Assembly: GCA_024743215.1 (NCBI GenBank)
Contig: JANSWZ010000009.1
Location: 62,001 to 126,000 of the forward strand
From: Alphaproteobacteria bacterium
GTDB lineage: Bacteria > Pseudomonadota > Alphaproteobacteria > Rhizobiales > GCA-2746425
DNA: 64,000 bases
Reading direction: 5' to 3'
In this document: in pieces, positions 1 to 9,700 of the stretch
Position numbering within the stretch: the first letter of the stretch is position 1
How the letters are laid out: every line of letters begins with the position of its first letter
Made by a program: the position numbers and the translations under genes
Notes under the pieces: generated by a model
What the model was told of the DNA's origin: nothing
The model's input: the letters and a program-made list of their open reading frames with translations, nothing else
Database searches by the model: none

Positions 1-879
1 GACTTGGTTGTGGCTGGCGGTGTTGAATCCATGAGCCGCATTGGCATAGGCGCGTCGGGCGGTGCATGGCCGGTCGATCCCAGCGTAGCGGTGCCATCCT
101 ATTTCATGCCGCAGGGTGTTTCTGCAGATCTGATCGCCACAAAATACGGGTTTTCGCGGGATGATGTGGACACCTATGCTGTGCAAAGCCAGCAGCGAGC
201 AGACAAGGCCTGGCAGGAAGGCCGCTTTGCAAACTCCATTGTGCCGGTCCATGCGCCGCATGGTGATATTCTGCTCGACCGTGACGAGCATATGCGACCG
301 GATACCAATATGCAGTCTCTGGCTGCCCTGCAGCCATCCTTTGCGCTGATGGGCGAAATGGGCGGCTTTGACGCCGTCGCCATTGAGGCGCATCCCGAGA
401 TTGAACACATCAACCACATGCATCATGCAGGCAATTCGTCAGGGATTGTCGATGGTGCTGCTGCCGTGCTGCTTGGCTCCAAAGCTGCAGGAGAGCGTGC
501 CGGGCTGAAGCCGCGCGCCCGCATCAGGGCCTGCGCCAGCATCGGCTCTGAACCGGCTTTGATGTTGACCGGACCGGTCGATGTCACGCGCAAGTTGTTC
601 TCCAGAACCGGATTGTCTTTTGATGATCTGGACCTGATAGAAATCAACGAAGCTTTCGCCTCCGTGGTCTTGCGCTATCAACAGGCGTTTGATCTTGACC
701 CTGAAAAAGTCAACGTCAATGGCGGCGCCATTGCCATGGGCCACCCATTGGGTGCAACCGGAGCCATGATCCTGGGCACGGTGCTGGATGAGCTGGAGCG
801 GCGCGATCTCTCCACCGCCATTGTCACCCTGTGTATCGGTGCCGGAATGGGCACCGCAACCATCATTGAGCGGGTGTAG
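1..879 (+). CDS. fadA: Acetyl-CoA acyltransferase (thiolase), 5' end outside window
   Basis: C-terminal three quarters of a thiolase; the reading frame is open to base 1, so the start and the nucleophilic cysteine region lie upstream. Visible family signatures are INEAF (about residue 218 of the visible part), the GHP motif in [11 protein letters not shown] and the C-terminal CIGAGMG loop carrying the second catalytic cysteine. Thiolases cleave 3-ketoacyl-CoA with CoA, or condense acetyl-CoA, in the cytosol. The next gene starts two bases after the stop codon and encodes a FadB-type enzyme, so this is most likely the beta-oxidation thiolase rather than a biosynthetic PhaA type, but chain-length preference cannot be read from the sequence. 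Confidence 0.9.
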   Translation, partial: DLVVAGGVESMSRIGIGASGGAWPVDPSVAVPSYFMPQGVSADLIATKYGFSRDDVDTYAVQSQQRADKAWQEGRFANSIVPVHAPHGDILLDRDEHMRPDTNMQSLAALQPSFALMGEMGGFDAVAIEAHPEIEHINHMHHAGNSSGIVDGAAAVLLGSKAAGERAGLKPRARIRACASIGSEPALMLTGPVDVTRKLFSRTGLSFDDLDLIEINEAFASVVLRYQQAFDLDPEKVNVNGGAIAMGHPLGATGAMILGTVLDELERRDLSTAIVTLCIGAGMGTATIIERV

Positions 880-881
880 AT

Positions 882-3116
882 ATGGCTGGCTCTTACACTG
901 GCTTCAAAATGGATATCGACGCGGATGGCTGCGCGCTGATCACTTGGAATATGCCGGATCGCTCCATGAATGTCATCACCCAGACGGTGATGGAAGAGCT
1001 GGATGCGATCATTGATCATATCGTGCAGACTGACGCCATCAAGGGCGCCATCATTACGTCCGCCAAACAGGGTTCCTTCACGGGTGGTGCAGACATCACC
1101 ATGATCCAGTCGCTGAACCGGACTGAAAGCCCGGATGCTGCTAAGGACGGTGCAGCAGAGCTTTTGGAAAAATCATCCAGCCTGTCGCGGCTCTATCGCA
1201 AGCTGGAAACCTGCGGCAAACCCTTTGTCGTGGCCATCAACGGAACTTGTCTTGGCGGCGGAACCGAACTGGCGCTGGCCGCTCATGGACGGGTCATGGT
1301 GGATGACGGACACGCGAAGATTGGGCTGCCCGAAGTGCGGATTGGAATTTTCCCCGGTGCTGGCGGCACCCAGCGGGTAATGCGCATGACAGACCCGCAA
1401 TCGGGCCTGCAGATGTTGCTTCAGGGCAAAACCCTCACAGGCAAAAAAGCCAAATCCATGGGGTTGGTGGATCATCTCGTGTCTCAGCCAGGTGACCTGG
1501 TGCCCGCTGCAAAAACAATGCTGGCAGAAGGCCTGTCCGCCGAAAAACCATGGGACCAGAAGGGCTATAAGCCTTCGGGAGCGGCAAATATCTATTCCAA
1601 AGCGGGCTTCCAACTCTGGCCCGCAGCCAATGCGCTGTACCGGAAGGAAACCCACGATAATTATCCCGGTGCACGCGGCATCATGAAGGCGGTTTATGAG
1701 GGGCTGCAATTGCCCATGGATCAGGCTCTGGCCGTTGAAAGCCGTCATTTCGCCTCTGTCCTGCAAACGCCGGAAGCCAGCAACATGCTGCGGTCTCTGT
1801 TTATCTCCATGCAGGCGCTGAACAAGGGAGCGCGGCGACCGGGGAACATTGCGGCAGCGCAGCTTAAAACCATTGGCATTGTTGGTGCCGGGTTTATGGG
1901 CGCGGGAATCGCCTATGTCAGCGCAAAGGCGGGATTGCGGGTTCTGTTACTTGACCGGACCAGAGACGCTGCAGAAAAAGGCAAAGCCCATTCGGACGGG
2001 CTCATGGAAAAAGCTGTGAAACGCGGATACGCGACGTCAGCAGAGCATGAAGCTGTTTTGGCACGCATTACCCCAAGCGACGATTATGCGGATTTGACAA
2101 AGTGCGATCTGGTCATCGAAGCGGTGTTCGAAGATCGTGCCACCAAGGCAGACGTGATTGCCAGCATCGGCACTGCTTTGCCGGCAAATGTGACACTGGC
2201 TTCAAACACATCAACCTTGCCAATCACTTCATTGGCGCAACACCATGTAAGCCCCGGGAATTTCATCGGTATTCATTTCTTCTCGCCGGTCGACAGGATG
2301 ATGCTGGTCGAGATAATTTTGGGCCAGAAGACCAGCGATCAAGCGCTGGCACATGCGTTTGATTTTGTGCGCCTGATCAAGAAAACGCCGATTGTTGTCA
2401 ATGATGCGCGGGGCTTTTATGCCAACCGGTCTGTAATGGCCTATCTGCTCGAAGCGCATTTGCTTCTGACCGAAGGCATTCCGGCTGCCATGATTGAAAA
2501 TCTCGCATTCCAGGCGGGTATGCCCGTTGGCCCGCTGGCCCTGACAGACGAAGTGGCTGTCGATCTTGCCTGGAAAATCCTGCAGGCCACCAAGGCCGAT
2601 CTGGGGGCTGAGGCGGTTCATCCCGCGCAGGAGAACCTGCTGCAGCAAATGGTGGTGGAGCAGGAGCGCTTTGGCCGCAAAAACGGCAAGGGCTTTTATG
2701 ATTATGACGGACGCAACAAGCGGCTATGGCCGGGCCTGTCCGAACTTGTGCCCCAACTGACAAGCCCGGACCGGATTGATCAGATCGACCGGCAGGAGGT
2801 CAAAAACCGGCTGTTGATCATTCAGGCGCTGGAGGCGGCCCGCTGCTTTGAAGAGGGCGTCATTACCGATGTTCGTGAAGCAGATGTGGGTTCCATACTC
2901 GGCTTTGGATTTGCCCCGTTCACTGGCGGAACCTTGTCTTTCATTGACACAATGGGTGTCGCGACCTTCGTTGATCTATGTGATGAACTGGCTGAAAAAC
3001 ATGGCCAGAGATTCCTGCCCAACGAGTTGTTGCGCGATTTGGCTGCCAGCAATGATACGTTCTATGGCCGATTCGCGAATGCATCTACAGATGCATTTAC
3101 GGGTGCCATAGAATAA
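882..3116 (+). CDS. fadB: Multifunctional enoyl-CoA hydratase / 3-hydroxyacyl-CoA dehydrogenase
   Basis: 744-residue fused beta-oxidation enzyme. The N-terminal crotonase domain (about 10-190) has the GGADI oxyanion segment, the GGGTELALA glutamate and the GLPEV glutamate followed by GAGGTQR. The NAD-binding 3-hydroxyacyl-CoA dehydrogenase domain starts near residue 328 with GIVGAGFMGAGIA, followed by SNTSTLPI and the catalytic histidine in HFFSPVD; two C-terminal dehydrogenase helical domains follow. Together with the upstream thiolase it hydrates enoyl-CoA, oxidises the hydroxyacyl-CoA and hands the ketoacyl-CoA on for cleavage. The two-base spacing indicates one transcript and probable translational coupling. 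Whether it is closer to FadB or FadJ is not resolved. Confidence 0.93.
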   Translation: MAGSYTGFKMDIDADGCALITWNMPDRSMNVITQTVMEELDAIIDHIVQTDAIKGAIITSAKQGSFTGGADITMIQSLNRTESPDAAKDGAAELLEKSSSLSRLYRKLETCGKPFVVAINGTCLGGGTELALAAHGRVMVDDGHAKIGLPEVRIGIFPGAGGTQRVMRMTDPQSGLQMLLQGKTLTGKKAKSMGLVDHLVSQPGDLVPAAKTMLAEGLSAEKPWDQKGYKPSGAANIYSKAGFQLWPAANALYRKETHDNYPGARGIMKAVYEGLQLPMDQALAVESRHFASVLQTPEASNMLRSLFISMQALNKGARRPGNIAAAQLKTIGIVGAGFMGAGIAYVSAKAGLRVLLLDRTRDAAEKGKAHSDGLMEKAVKRGYATSAEHEAVLARITPSDDYADLTKCDLVIEAVFEDRATKADVIASIGTALPANVTLASNTSTLPITSLAQHHVSPGNFIGIHFFSPVDRMMLVEIILGQKTSDQALAHAFDFVRLIKKTPIVVNDARGFYANRSVMAYLLEAHLLLTEGIPAAMIENLAFQAGMPVGPLALTDEVAVDLAWKILQATKADLGAEAVHPAQENLLQQMVVEQERFGRKNGKGFYDYDGRNKRLWPGLSELVPQLTSPDRIDQIDRQEVKNRLLIIQALEAARCFEEGVITDVREADVGSILGFGFAPFTGGTLSFIDTMGVATFVDLCDELAEKHGQRFLPNELLRDLAASNDTFYGRFANASTDAFTGAIE

Positions 3117-3185
3117 GCCATCTTGCGTTGGACGATCAGTCAGAAGACGGCATGATCAACTTTAAAACTCTGTCGGGATTACGAC

Positions 3186-3968
3186 TTGAAAGCGTTGTTC
3201 ATCAAAACTGCGACTGCCGTTTTCCTGTGGGCAATGGCTGGTGAAGCCGGATTTGCGCAACAGGTCCTCAATCCCGGTGTGAGCCGAGATGTAACGCCAA
3301 GGGGCATGACACCGGCACCGCAAATCACCGCGCCGTTGAAACGTATTCCCGGTGTTGAACCACCAGCGCCGGAGGTGCGTGAGCGCAATCTTTATCGCAT
3401 TCGGGTAGTGGATACGGCGACATTTGAGGGGCGTTATCTCAAGCGTGTCTGGCGGCTGGAATTGCCGGGTGTGGTCGGCGTCTCGCGAGACGAGACATGC
3501 AAAATCAGCCAGCCTGACCAAGCCGATGAGGGTGACTGGCCCTGCGGCGGGTTCATAACGCGCAGCTTGCAGCGTCATATCAGATTGACAGCACTGAATT
3601 GCGCATTCGCCTGGCAGCCATCAGACCAGCCTTTGAAGACATCCTGCAACTTGCGCGGGGACGATCTGGCAGAACTGGTGGTGTCCAAAGGTTGGGCGCG
3701 TGTCGCGGCAGATGCATCCGACACACTTAAGGATCTGGCGGAGCAAGCCGAGCAGCAATCACTGGGCATTCATCAGGCGCCGCCGCGTGGATGGCAGAAT
3801 TATCAGGCACTGACCCGGCAGGGCAGCAGCACTGAACTGCCGCCACCGCCGGATTTGCCAATCGCGGATATTACTGGCCCTTTGCGCCCGCTTGATGCGG
3901 ATGAAGAGCTGGAAGATGGCCTAGCTGGTAACGAGGGACCCGGAGAGGGCTTCATCGATCAACCGTGA
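3186..3968 (+). CDS. Secreted staphylococcal-nuclease-like protein
   Basis: 260-residue protein with a TTG start and a signal peptide ending near GEAGFAQQ. The central region (about residues 65-195) resembles the SNase/thermonuclease fold as found in alphaproteobacterial exported proteins: a [13 protein letters not shown] strand pair, a cysteine-containing middle, and the late segment [20 protein letters not shown] followed by QSLGIHQ. I could not confirm all catalytic arginine and glutamate positions, so activity is uncertain. The tail is proline- and acid-rich. No in-frame ATG exists upstream before a stop (the ATG at 3152 is out of frame). The 3' end overlaps the convergent lysK gene by 48 bases. 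Confidence 0.6.
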   Translation: MKALFIKTATAVFLWAMAGEAGFAQQVLNPGVSRDVTPRGMTPAPQITAPLKRIPGVEPPAPEVRERNLYRIRVVDTATFEGRYLKRVWRLELPGVVGVSRDETCKISQPDQADEGDWPCGGFITRSLQRHIRLTALNCAFAWQPSDQPLKTSCNLRGDDLAELVVSKGWARVAADASDTLKDLAEQAEQQSLGIHQAPPRGWQNYQALTRQGSSTELPPPPDLPIADITGPLRPLDADEELEDGLAGNEGPGEGFIDQP

Positions 3969-5546
3969 GGTTTCATCCAGCCCGTACAGAGCTGTGAAGG
4001 AGCCAAAACGCGGCCCCTGATCCTGTCCAAGCAGCACCTGATAAAGCGCCTGGAACCAACCGCGCAGCGGTTCAAATTCATGCGCTTTGCCGACCGCGTA
4101 AACTTCGTTCTGAATGGTCTCGCCATCCGCATCACGCGGCAGGGCATCAAAACGGGCTTTCAGATCAGCCAGCGCAGCGCGCTCCTGCTCGCTGGCCGCG
4201 CGGAACACTTTGCCCGGTTTCACGAAATCCTCAAAATACCGCACCGCATAGTCCACCATCTGATCCAGCTTGGGATGGCTTTGCGCACTGGTGCCCGGTG
4301 CGTAGCGGGAAATGAATCCCCACAGCACAGCCTTGTCAGACGCGTTTGAGGCACTGACCAGATTAAGCAGCATGGCAAATGACACTGGCATGTCCACGTC
4401 CGGTGCCCGGCCCATATGAATGTGCCAGATCGGACTGGAAAGCTGCTTGTCAGCTTCCAGGCCGTCAAACGAAGCCAGATGTGAAAAATACTCATCCACC
4501 GTTTTGGGAATAATATCGAAATGCAGTCGTTTTGCTGTCTTTGGTTTGACATACATATATTGCGACAGGCTTTCAGGCGTCGCGTAAGACAGCCAGTCTT
4601 CAATTGTCAGACCATTGCCCTTTGATTTGGAAATTTTCTGACCGCTCTCATCCAGAAACAGCTCATAATTGAACCCTTCCGGTGGCCGTTTTCCAAGCGC
4701 CCGGCAGATTTTTCCGGACAGCTGCACGGAATCGATGAGATCCTTGCCTGCCATTTCATAGCTCACATCAAGCGCTGCCCAGCGCATCGCCCAATCGGCT
4801 TTCCACTGGCATTTCACCGCGCCACCGGTAACCGGTGTTTCCACCAGTTCATTGGTTTCCGGATCGCGATAGGAAATCGTACCTGCTTCCACATTGCGTG
4901 CTTCCATAGGCACTTGCAGCACCACACCGGTGCGCTTGCAAATTGGCAGGAACGGTGAGTAAGTCGCACGCCGGTCTGGCCCAAGGGTCGGCAGAATGAT
5001 GTTCATGATGTCATCATAGACCGCCAGCATTTTCAACAGCGTTTCATCGAACACACCGCTTTTGTAATACTCGGTTGAACTGGCAAACTCATAGTCAAAC
5101 CCGAAGCCATCCAGAAACGCGCGCAGCCGTGCATTATTGGCAGCACCAAATGAGCCATGCTCGCTGCCAAACGGGTCAGGTACAGAGGACAGGGGCTGGC
5201 CGAGATAGGCTGTCATTTGTTCCTTGTTCGGAACATTATCCGGCACTTTGCGCAGCCCGTCCATATCATCGGAGAAGGACAGAAGGCGCGTTGCAATCTT
5301 GTCTTGCGTCAACAGACGTAAGGCATTGCGCACCATGCTGGTGCGCGCCACTTCGCCAAAAGTGCCAATATGCGGCAGGCCAGACGGGCCATAACCGGTT
5401 TCAAACAACACCGGCTTGTCGGGCATCTTGCCATTCAGACGCTTGACGATTTTACGTGCTTCTTCAAAGGGCCAGGCTTTGGAAGTCTGGGCCGCCGCAA
5501 CCAGTGTTTCGTCCATTGGAATCGCCTCAAGCGTCGGGGAAGTCAT
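3921..5546 (-). CDS. lysK: Lysine--tRNA ligase, class I
   Basis: 541-residue class I (archaeal-type) lysyl-tRNA synthetase, which charges tRNA-Lys with lysine. The HIGH-type signature is [13 protein letters not shown] near residue 53 and the KMSKS-type loop is KISKSKGNG near residue 308. This enzyme replaces the usual class II LysS in many alphaproteobacteria, so its presence supports the taxonomic reading. It is a single-gene unit, transcribed toward the nuclease-like gene; the last 16 codons overlap that gene on the opposite strand, an unusual arrangement for an essential enzyme. A GAGAG ribosome-binding sequence lies just upstream of the start. Confidence 0.95.
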   Translation of the reverse strand: MTSPTLEAIPMDETLVAAAQTSKAWPFEEARKIVKRLNGKMPDKPVLFETGYGPSGLPHIGTFGEVARTSMVRNALRLLTQDKIATRLLSFSDDMDGLRKVPDNVPNKEQMTAYLGQPLSSVPDPFGSEHGSFGAANNARLRAFLDGFGFDYEFASSTEYYKSGVFDETLLKMLAVYDDIMNIILPTLGPDRRATYSPFLPICKRTGVVLQVPMEARNVEAGTISYRDPETNELVETPVTGGAVKCQWKADWAMRWAALDVSYEMAGKDLIDSVQLSGKICRALGKRPPEGFNYELFLDESGQKISKSKGNGLTIEDWLSYATPESLSQYMYVKPKTAKRLHFDIIPKTVDEYFSHLASFDGLEADKQLSSPIWHIHMGRAPDVDMPVSFAMLLNLVSASNASDKAVLWGFISRYAPGTSAQSHPKLDQMVDYAVRYFEDFVKPGKVFRAASEQERAALADLKARFDALPRDADGETIQNEVYAVGKAHEFEPLRGWFQALYQVLLGQDQGPRFGSFTALYGLDETSRLIDEALSGSLVTS

Positions 5547-5730
5547 GTAAAATCTCTCACGATGTTGACCAGCGGGCTGAATTTCATGGCAAAAAGCTGG
5601 TCATGTCATTTGTTTTGCGCCATTTATGCGCCCATATGTATCGCGAACAGCCAAGCGGTCAATCGACAGCAGCAAGAATTATAGCGTCATCCGGTTTTGA
5701 GCGGGGCGCGAAGACAGGAAAGAAGCCCTT

Positions 5731-6153
5731 ATGTCTGAACCAATCGCAATCCAGGAAGCGTTGATCTACGCCATGGTCACCGTGTCGGCAGCCGACAGCA
5801 ACATGACGGATGCCGAGTTGAAAACCATTGGCGATCTGGTCAAGGGCCTGCCGATCTTCCACAATTACGATCCAGAAGCTTTGTTGCTGACCGCCTCCTC
5901 CTGCGGTGAACAGCTCCAGGGTGAAAACGGCCTGTCAGATGTTCTGACCATCATCGCCGAAAGCCTTCCCAGCTACCTTTACGATACCGCCTATGCTTTG
6001 GCCGTGGAAGTTGCCGCCGCCGATGTTCAGTTGGAGCGCGAGGAACTCCGCTTCCTGCAAATGCTCCGCAATCGCCTGGGGCTGGATCGCCTGACAGTGG
6101 CTGCCATTGAACGCAGCGCCATTGCGCGGTTCCGGACGGCGAAACAGTCCTGA
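5731..6153 (+). CDS. TerB-like (tellurite-resistance TerB family) protein
   Basis: 140-residue soluble helical protein with two copies of the TerB-type acidic helix pattern: AAADSNMTDAELKTIG near residue 22 and AAADVQLEREELRFL near residue 95. In TerB proteins such segments bind metal ions. Stand-alone TerB-like proteins of this length are common in Hyphomicrobiales and are not tied to tellurite resistance. A GGAAAG sequence about ten bases upstream fits a ribosome-binding site. There is no ter cluster nearby, so its role here is unknown. Confidence 0.8.
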   Translation: MSEPIAIQEALIYAMVTVSAADSNMTDAELKTIGDLVKGLPIFHNYDPEALLLTASSCGEQLQGENGLSDVLTIIAESLPSYLYDTAYALAVEVAAADVQLEREELRFLQMLRNRLGLDRLTVAAIERSAIARFRTAKQS

Positions 6154-6242
6154 ATAAATTGCCTGAACATTGCGGTCAGCAGCGAAGGAACATAGCTGAA
6201 GGTTCAGCCGTTTAAACCTGTGAGTATTTCCGAGGACTTGTC

Positions 6243-6478
6243 ATGAGCGATTATCCACATGGCACTCGTGTAGAGTGGGATTGGGGAGCCGGCTCTGCCA
6301 AAGGCAAGGTTGATAAAGTTCACAGAGGAAGTCATTCGGACGATCAAAGGTAGCGAAGTGAATCGCAACCAAGGATAATCCTGCCTGTCTTGTCAAACAA
6401 TCAGATGGTGTTGCTGTGTTAAAAGTGGCAGCGAATTGCGACAAGTATCATAGCAGGCGGCAGAGGCGACTGCTGTAA
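6243..6478 (+). pseudogene. DUF2945 / HVA1-type Tudor-like protein, two frameshifts
   Basis: Three reading frames together spell one small domain. Frame one from the ATG at 6243 gives MSDYPHGTRVEWDWGAG then KGKVDKVH and stops at 6351. The next frame picks up at about 6322 with TEEVIRTIKGSEVNRN and stops at 6376. The third frame from about 6368 gives TKDNPACLVKQSDGVAVLK and ends at 6478. This order (G-x-V-x-W, G-x-V-x-x-VH, T, DNPxxLV, LK) is the recognisable pattern of the DUF2945 family. Two frameshifts mean no full product is made. It sits beside a second broken stress-type gene. Confidence 0.75.
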
Positions 6479-6555
6479 TCGCCTCTGCACTATTTTACTG
6501 ATAAAAGTCGGATCTGGCTGGGCATCAAAGCATTTCCCCGAGCTTTGTTGCGGGG

Positions 6556-6884
6556 TTACTCAGCAGCGTCGTGTTCGTGTTCGCCCTCTTTGACTTCTTC
6601 GATGATTTTGGCAATGAAGGCCTCAAAGTCATCGGGATCGCGGCTTGTAATGATGCCATTGGAAATAGCAACTTCCTTATCGACAACATTGGCGATCTTG
6701 AGATCGGCCTCCACGGAGTCGCCCCAGTTTTGTCGTCCTATCCCTGAATGGAATTGCCATCCAGTGTAGCTACTTCAACCGTGGCGTCATGTTCGCGCAG
6801 AGCATGCAGCGGCGTTCCCAGCTCAGACTGCTCGAAGCCATGGGTGGACGTGATAAGGATTTTAGCTTGTGAAAGTTTTGGCAT
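6556..6884 (-). pseudogene. PfpI/DJ-1 family protein, nonsense codon, frameshift and core deletion
   Basis: From the ATG at 6884 the frame reads as a typical PfpI N-terminus (KILITSTHGFEQSELGTPL, then ATVEVATLDGNSIQG) and hits TAG where the family has a tryptophan (GWD). After a further frame change it continues NWGDSVEADLKIA and jumps directly to NVVDKEVAISNGIITSRDP and EAFIAKIIEEVKEGEHEHD, ending at 6556. The roughly 80 residues between, including the catalytic cysteine segment (AICHGP in the family), are missing. The gene is therefore dead by three separate lesions. Intact PfpI-type proteins act as deglycases or peptidases in stress defence. Confidence 0.85.
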
Positions 6885-6949
6885 TCGTGTTCTCTTACTG
6901 GTGAATACACACAACTAGCGAAGCGAATGATTGATCCACAAAACTGTGT

Positions 6950-7116
6950 CTATTTATGATGGGTCGGTTTTGGCAAGGTCTGATCGCGCCAGAATTCAAC
7001 ATGTGTTCCAGCTGTATATTGGCCAGACACACGCTGCCATGCGATCATTGCAAGCATGAGAACGACGGCCAGGCTGGACAGCGCTGCGCTTTTTGCGCCG
7101 CCACATCCCACAGAAT
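6950..7116 (-). pseudogene. 3' fragment of a TspO/MBR-like gene (partial duplicate of 12787-13494)
   Basis: The minus strand encodes ALSSLAVVLMLAMIAWQRVSG followed by a divergent tail ending at 6950. It matches the last residues of the TspO-like protein at 12787-13494 (LSGLAVVLMLAMIAWQRVSG). At DNA level 7011-7081 and 12791-12861 are direct repeats with about eight differences that I can count. Upstream of the match the frame is closed by a stop near 7117, so only the final membrane helix survives. It is either a remnant of a rearrangement or the old end of the locus into which the importer operon was placed. Confidence 0.75.
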
Positions 7117-7127
7117 CCTAGACACAT

Positions 7128-7150
7128 AGAAAGGCCCGACGGATTCGGGC
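7128..7150 (-). terminator. Candidate terminator after importer operon
   Basis: Inverted repeat GCCCGA (7134-7139) and TCGGGC (7145-7150) with a five-base loop, directly behind the last gene of the minus-strand importer operon. The following minus-strand bases are CCTTTCTATG, a weak T-rich stretch, so termination strength is uncertain. Confidence 0.4.
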
Positions 7151-7155
7151 GCTGA

Positions 7156-7893
7156 TCATGAATATCTGGCTTCCATGCGTGCGCGCATATAATCCAGCGC
7201 GGCGTAAAATGCCCAGCCTATAACAGACAACAAGATTACCATGGCTATCACAGTTGCTGTATCAGCATCTTCCTGGCCGGTGGCCAGTAAGAACCCAATG
7301 CCCTTGTTGGCCCCCATCAATTCACCAATCACAACCGCCGTCATCGCCAATGTGGTAGCAACAGTTGCACCGGCGAATACGGTTGGTATCGCTGCAGGAA
7401 ATTCGATATGCCAAAAGCGCTGCCAAGGGTTGAGTTTCAGCACCTTAGCCAAATCGATATATGATCTGTTTATATATTTCACGCCCGACAACATGGCTGT
7501 CATAACCGGGAAAAACGTGACGATTGCAACAAGTACAATCTTAGGCGCTGCACCAAGGCCCAGCCACAACAACAACAAAGGCGCGATTGCGATTTTTGGT
7601 GCAGTTTGCAGCAACAATATCAAAGGCGTTGACACACGTTCTAAGAAGGGAATCCGTGCAAATATTATCGCTGCGATGATACCCAGAACAAGACCGATCA
7701 GAAAGCCCCATACAATTTGCATCAATGTCACTTGTATGTGCGATAGTAAGTTACCGCGCTCAAACAAAAAAATGAGTTGCTGAGCGACTTGCCATGGGCT
7801 GGGCAAAACATGGTTTGGTACGCCAAAAAGAGGAATTGCCGCACTCCATAATGCGACAAAACCAACTAAGCCAACTACAGCTCGAATCAGCAT
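7156..7893 (-). CDS. ABC importer permease (NMT1/SsuC/ThiX type), second permease of operon
   Basis: 245-residue inner-membrane permease with about six helices and the BPD_transp_1 EAA-type loop (segment around FWHIEFPAAIPTVFAGA). It resembles the SsuC/TauC/ThiX group that pairs with NMT1-like binding proteins. It is the last gene of a five-gene minus-strand operon, four bases after the binding-protein gene. The operon encodes a second permease (9693-10457) that differs from this one, so the channel is probably a heterodimer. The sequence alone does not fix the transported molecule. Confidence 0.85.
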   Translation of the reverse strand: MLIRAVVGLVGFVALWSAAIPLFGVPNHVLPSPWQVAQQLIFLFERGNLLSHIQVTLMQIVWGFLIGLVLGIIAAIIFARIPFLERVSTPLILLLQTAPKIAIAPLLLLWLGLGAAPKIVLVAIVTFFPVMTAMLSGVKYINRSYIDLAKVLKLNPWQRFWHIEFPAAIPTVFAGATVATTLAMTAVVIGELMGANKGIGFLLATGQEDADTATVIAMVILLSVIGWAFYAALDYMRARMEARYS

Positions 7894-7896
7894 GGC

Positions 7897-8895
7897 TTAT
7901 TGACCGATCGCAGACGGATCAACAACGAAGTCAGCTGCTTTTGGCGCTGTGCCCAACACACCATATTCCGCCAATATATCGATGTTTTGCTGCCATGCGT
8001 CGAAGTTCGCTGAACCCAAGCCCTTCTCGCGGGTTAGATCACTCTGCCAAACTGACTTTACAAACGTGTCCTTAAAGGCCGTTGACAAAATTTCGGCTTG
8101 GTCGGCCCATGTCGGGGTGTATTTGTCGAAAGATATTTGCAGCGCGTTATCCACATTGCCATCAATTACCCATTCATAAGACTTGGTAACCGCATTTGTG
8201 AGCCGTTTAACAAGGTCCGGATTGCTGTCCAGAATCGTATCGCTGGTAACAACCACGTTGCCGAAGGAGGGCAGGAAATCATTCGACAAAATCATGTTGA
8301 CATTGAAGCCATTGGCTTCCAGAGCATATTTTCTCAACTCGGAAAAAATGATGGCGTCAACAGTGTCACTTTGCAGTGCCTGCACAATCGCGCCGCCAGC
8401 GACAATCTCAACTTTAACATCTTCAAGTGCAAGACCTGCCTTTTTTAAACCCACTTGCAGCTGAAGGTAGTTCGGGCTTCCCAATGAAGTAACCGCAACT
8501 GTTTTCCCCTTCAAATCGGCATATGTTTCAATGCCCGATTGGGACTTGGCAAGCAACGCGCCAATGCCGCGCTGATATGTCGTATGAACTACTTTCACCG
8601 GCAAGCCACTGCCAACTGCTGCGATCACAGCATCACCATTTGGAAAACCAAATTGTACGTTTCCAGCGGCAATATTGGTCAAAATATCTGACGCGCCAGC
8701 GTAGATAAATTCAACTTCAATGTCTTGCTCTTCGAAAAATCCGTTTTCAACGCCGGCATAAAGCGGTGAGTAAAACGGCACCGCACCACCATCGATCTGA
8801 AAAATCACTTTGTCGACGGCAAAGGCTTGTGCCCCGGCAAACGACAGGGCCGCGACCGCACAAGCGAACCAGACGGTTTTGAGTTTGTTAAACAT
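7897..8895 (-). CDS. NMT1/SsuA-like periplasmic substrate-binding protein
   Basis: 332 residues with a clear signal peptide (LSFAGAQAFA near residue 20-26), then the NMT1/THI5-like fold: YAGVENGFFEEQDIEVEFIY, GASDILTNIAAGNVQFG, DLKGKTVAVTSLGSPNYL and AIVQALQSDTVDAIIF. Such proteins capture pyrimidine precursors, sulfonates, nitrate or related small molecules in the periplasm. It lies between the nucleoside phosphorylase gene and the second permease gene and starts 16 bases after the phosphorylase stop. A GGAG ribosome-binding sequence precedes the ATG. The neighbouring phosphorylase suggests a nucleobase, nucleoside or pyrimidine-type ligand, but that is inference. Confidence 0.88.
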   Translation of the reverse strand: MFNKLKTVWFACAVAALSFAGAQAFAVDKVIFQIDGGAVPFYSPLYAGVENGFFEEQDIEVEFIYAGASDILTNIAAGNVQFGFPNGDAVIAAVGSGLPVKVVHTTYQRGIGALLAKSQSGIETYADLKGKTVAVTSLGSPNYLQLQVGLKKAGLALEDVKVEIVAGGAIVQALQSDTVDAIIFSELRKYALEANGFNVNMILSNDFLPSFGNVVVTSDTILDSNPDLVKRLTNAVTKSYEWVIDGNVDNALQISFDKYTPTWADQAEILSTAFKDTFVKSVWQSDLTREKGLGSANFDAWQQNIDILAEYGVLGTAPKAADFVVDPSAIGQ

Positions 8896-8911
8896 AGTTG
8901 TTTCTCCTTGG

Positions 8912-9700
8912 TTACAGACTTCTATTCGGGGTAGATATCAGCGCCGATCCGGCGACAGAGAACAGGTTGCGTTGTGTTGGCTCGTAATCCACCAACCAAT
9001 CATTGGTCGCGCGATTTCCATGGACACCCAGCAAGCAGGCAGCTTGCAGGCCGAGCTTTGGTGCGACCGATAAAATGACATGGCTTTCCATATCGACGCC
9101 CACAGCACCCTTATTCCGGAATTGATCCAGATAGTTGCAGCTCTTATGGTTTTCGCTGAAAACCGGACGGTCTTGGCCCAGATAGTAACTATCAGTCGTG
9201 GCAACACAGCCTGTGTAAGACGGCAGTCCCTGACGGGTTGCAGCTTGATAAAGTGCGTGTGTCAAACCAGTATCAGCGCGCGATGTTTGGCCGATACCCA
9301 TATATATGTCACCAACGCCAGTCGTGCCGATGGCGCTCTCAACGGCCAGAAAAGACCCTGTTTGGATATGGGGCACAAGAGCTGACATGCCGCCAATACG
9401 AACAACACGCTTGGCACCTAGCATGGCCAGCTCGACCAAAGCGATTTCGGCAGATGGACCACCAATTCCCGTTGAGCAGATGGACAGCTTGTGCCCATTG
9501 TAAGCTCCAGTTACTACGGCAAATTCGCGTTTGCGGCCAAAGTTGGTTGCGTTCTCAAGCATGTCGGCGAGCAGTGCAACGCGGTCGGGATCCCCGGGAA
9601 CAAGCACGTCGTCTGCAATGTCTCCAGGTCCACACGGTAAATGCGGTGGCCGCCCATTGGTAAATGGCAGGGAAGCTGTGGGGCACAAATCATCAAGCAT
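8912..9700 (-). CDS. Nucleoside phosphorylase (PNP/UDP family)
   Basis: 262-residue cytosolic enzyme of the PNP_UDP_1 family. Signatures in order: VLVPGDPDRVALLA (phosphate-site GDPxRv), STGIGGPSAEIALVEL, RIGGMSALV (usually RIGTCG), and GAVGVDMESHVI (the nucleoside-binding ME pair, usually VxxVEMEtA). It resembles uridine phosphorylase more than DeoD. It would split a nucleoside with phosphate into base and ribose-1-phosphate. The gene overlaps the upstream permease by eight bases, so it is part of the importer operon and the enzyme probably acts on the imported compound. The changed RIGTCG and VEME segments may mean altered specificity. Confidence 0.85.
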   Translation of the reverse strand: MLDDLCPTASLPFTNGRPPHLPCGPGDIADDVLVPGDPDRVALLADMLENATNFGRKREFAVVTGAYNGHKLSICSTGIGGPSAEIALVELAMLGAKRVVRIGGMSALVPHIQTGSFLAVESAIGTTGVGDIYMGIGQTSRADTGLTHALYQAATRQGLPSYTGCVATTDSYYLGQDRPVFSENHKSCNYLDQFRNKGAVGVDMESHVILSVAPKLGLQAACLLGVHGNRATNDWLVDYEPTQRNLFSVAGSALISTPNRSL

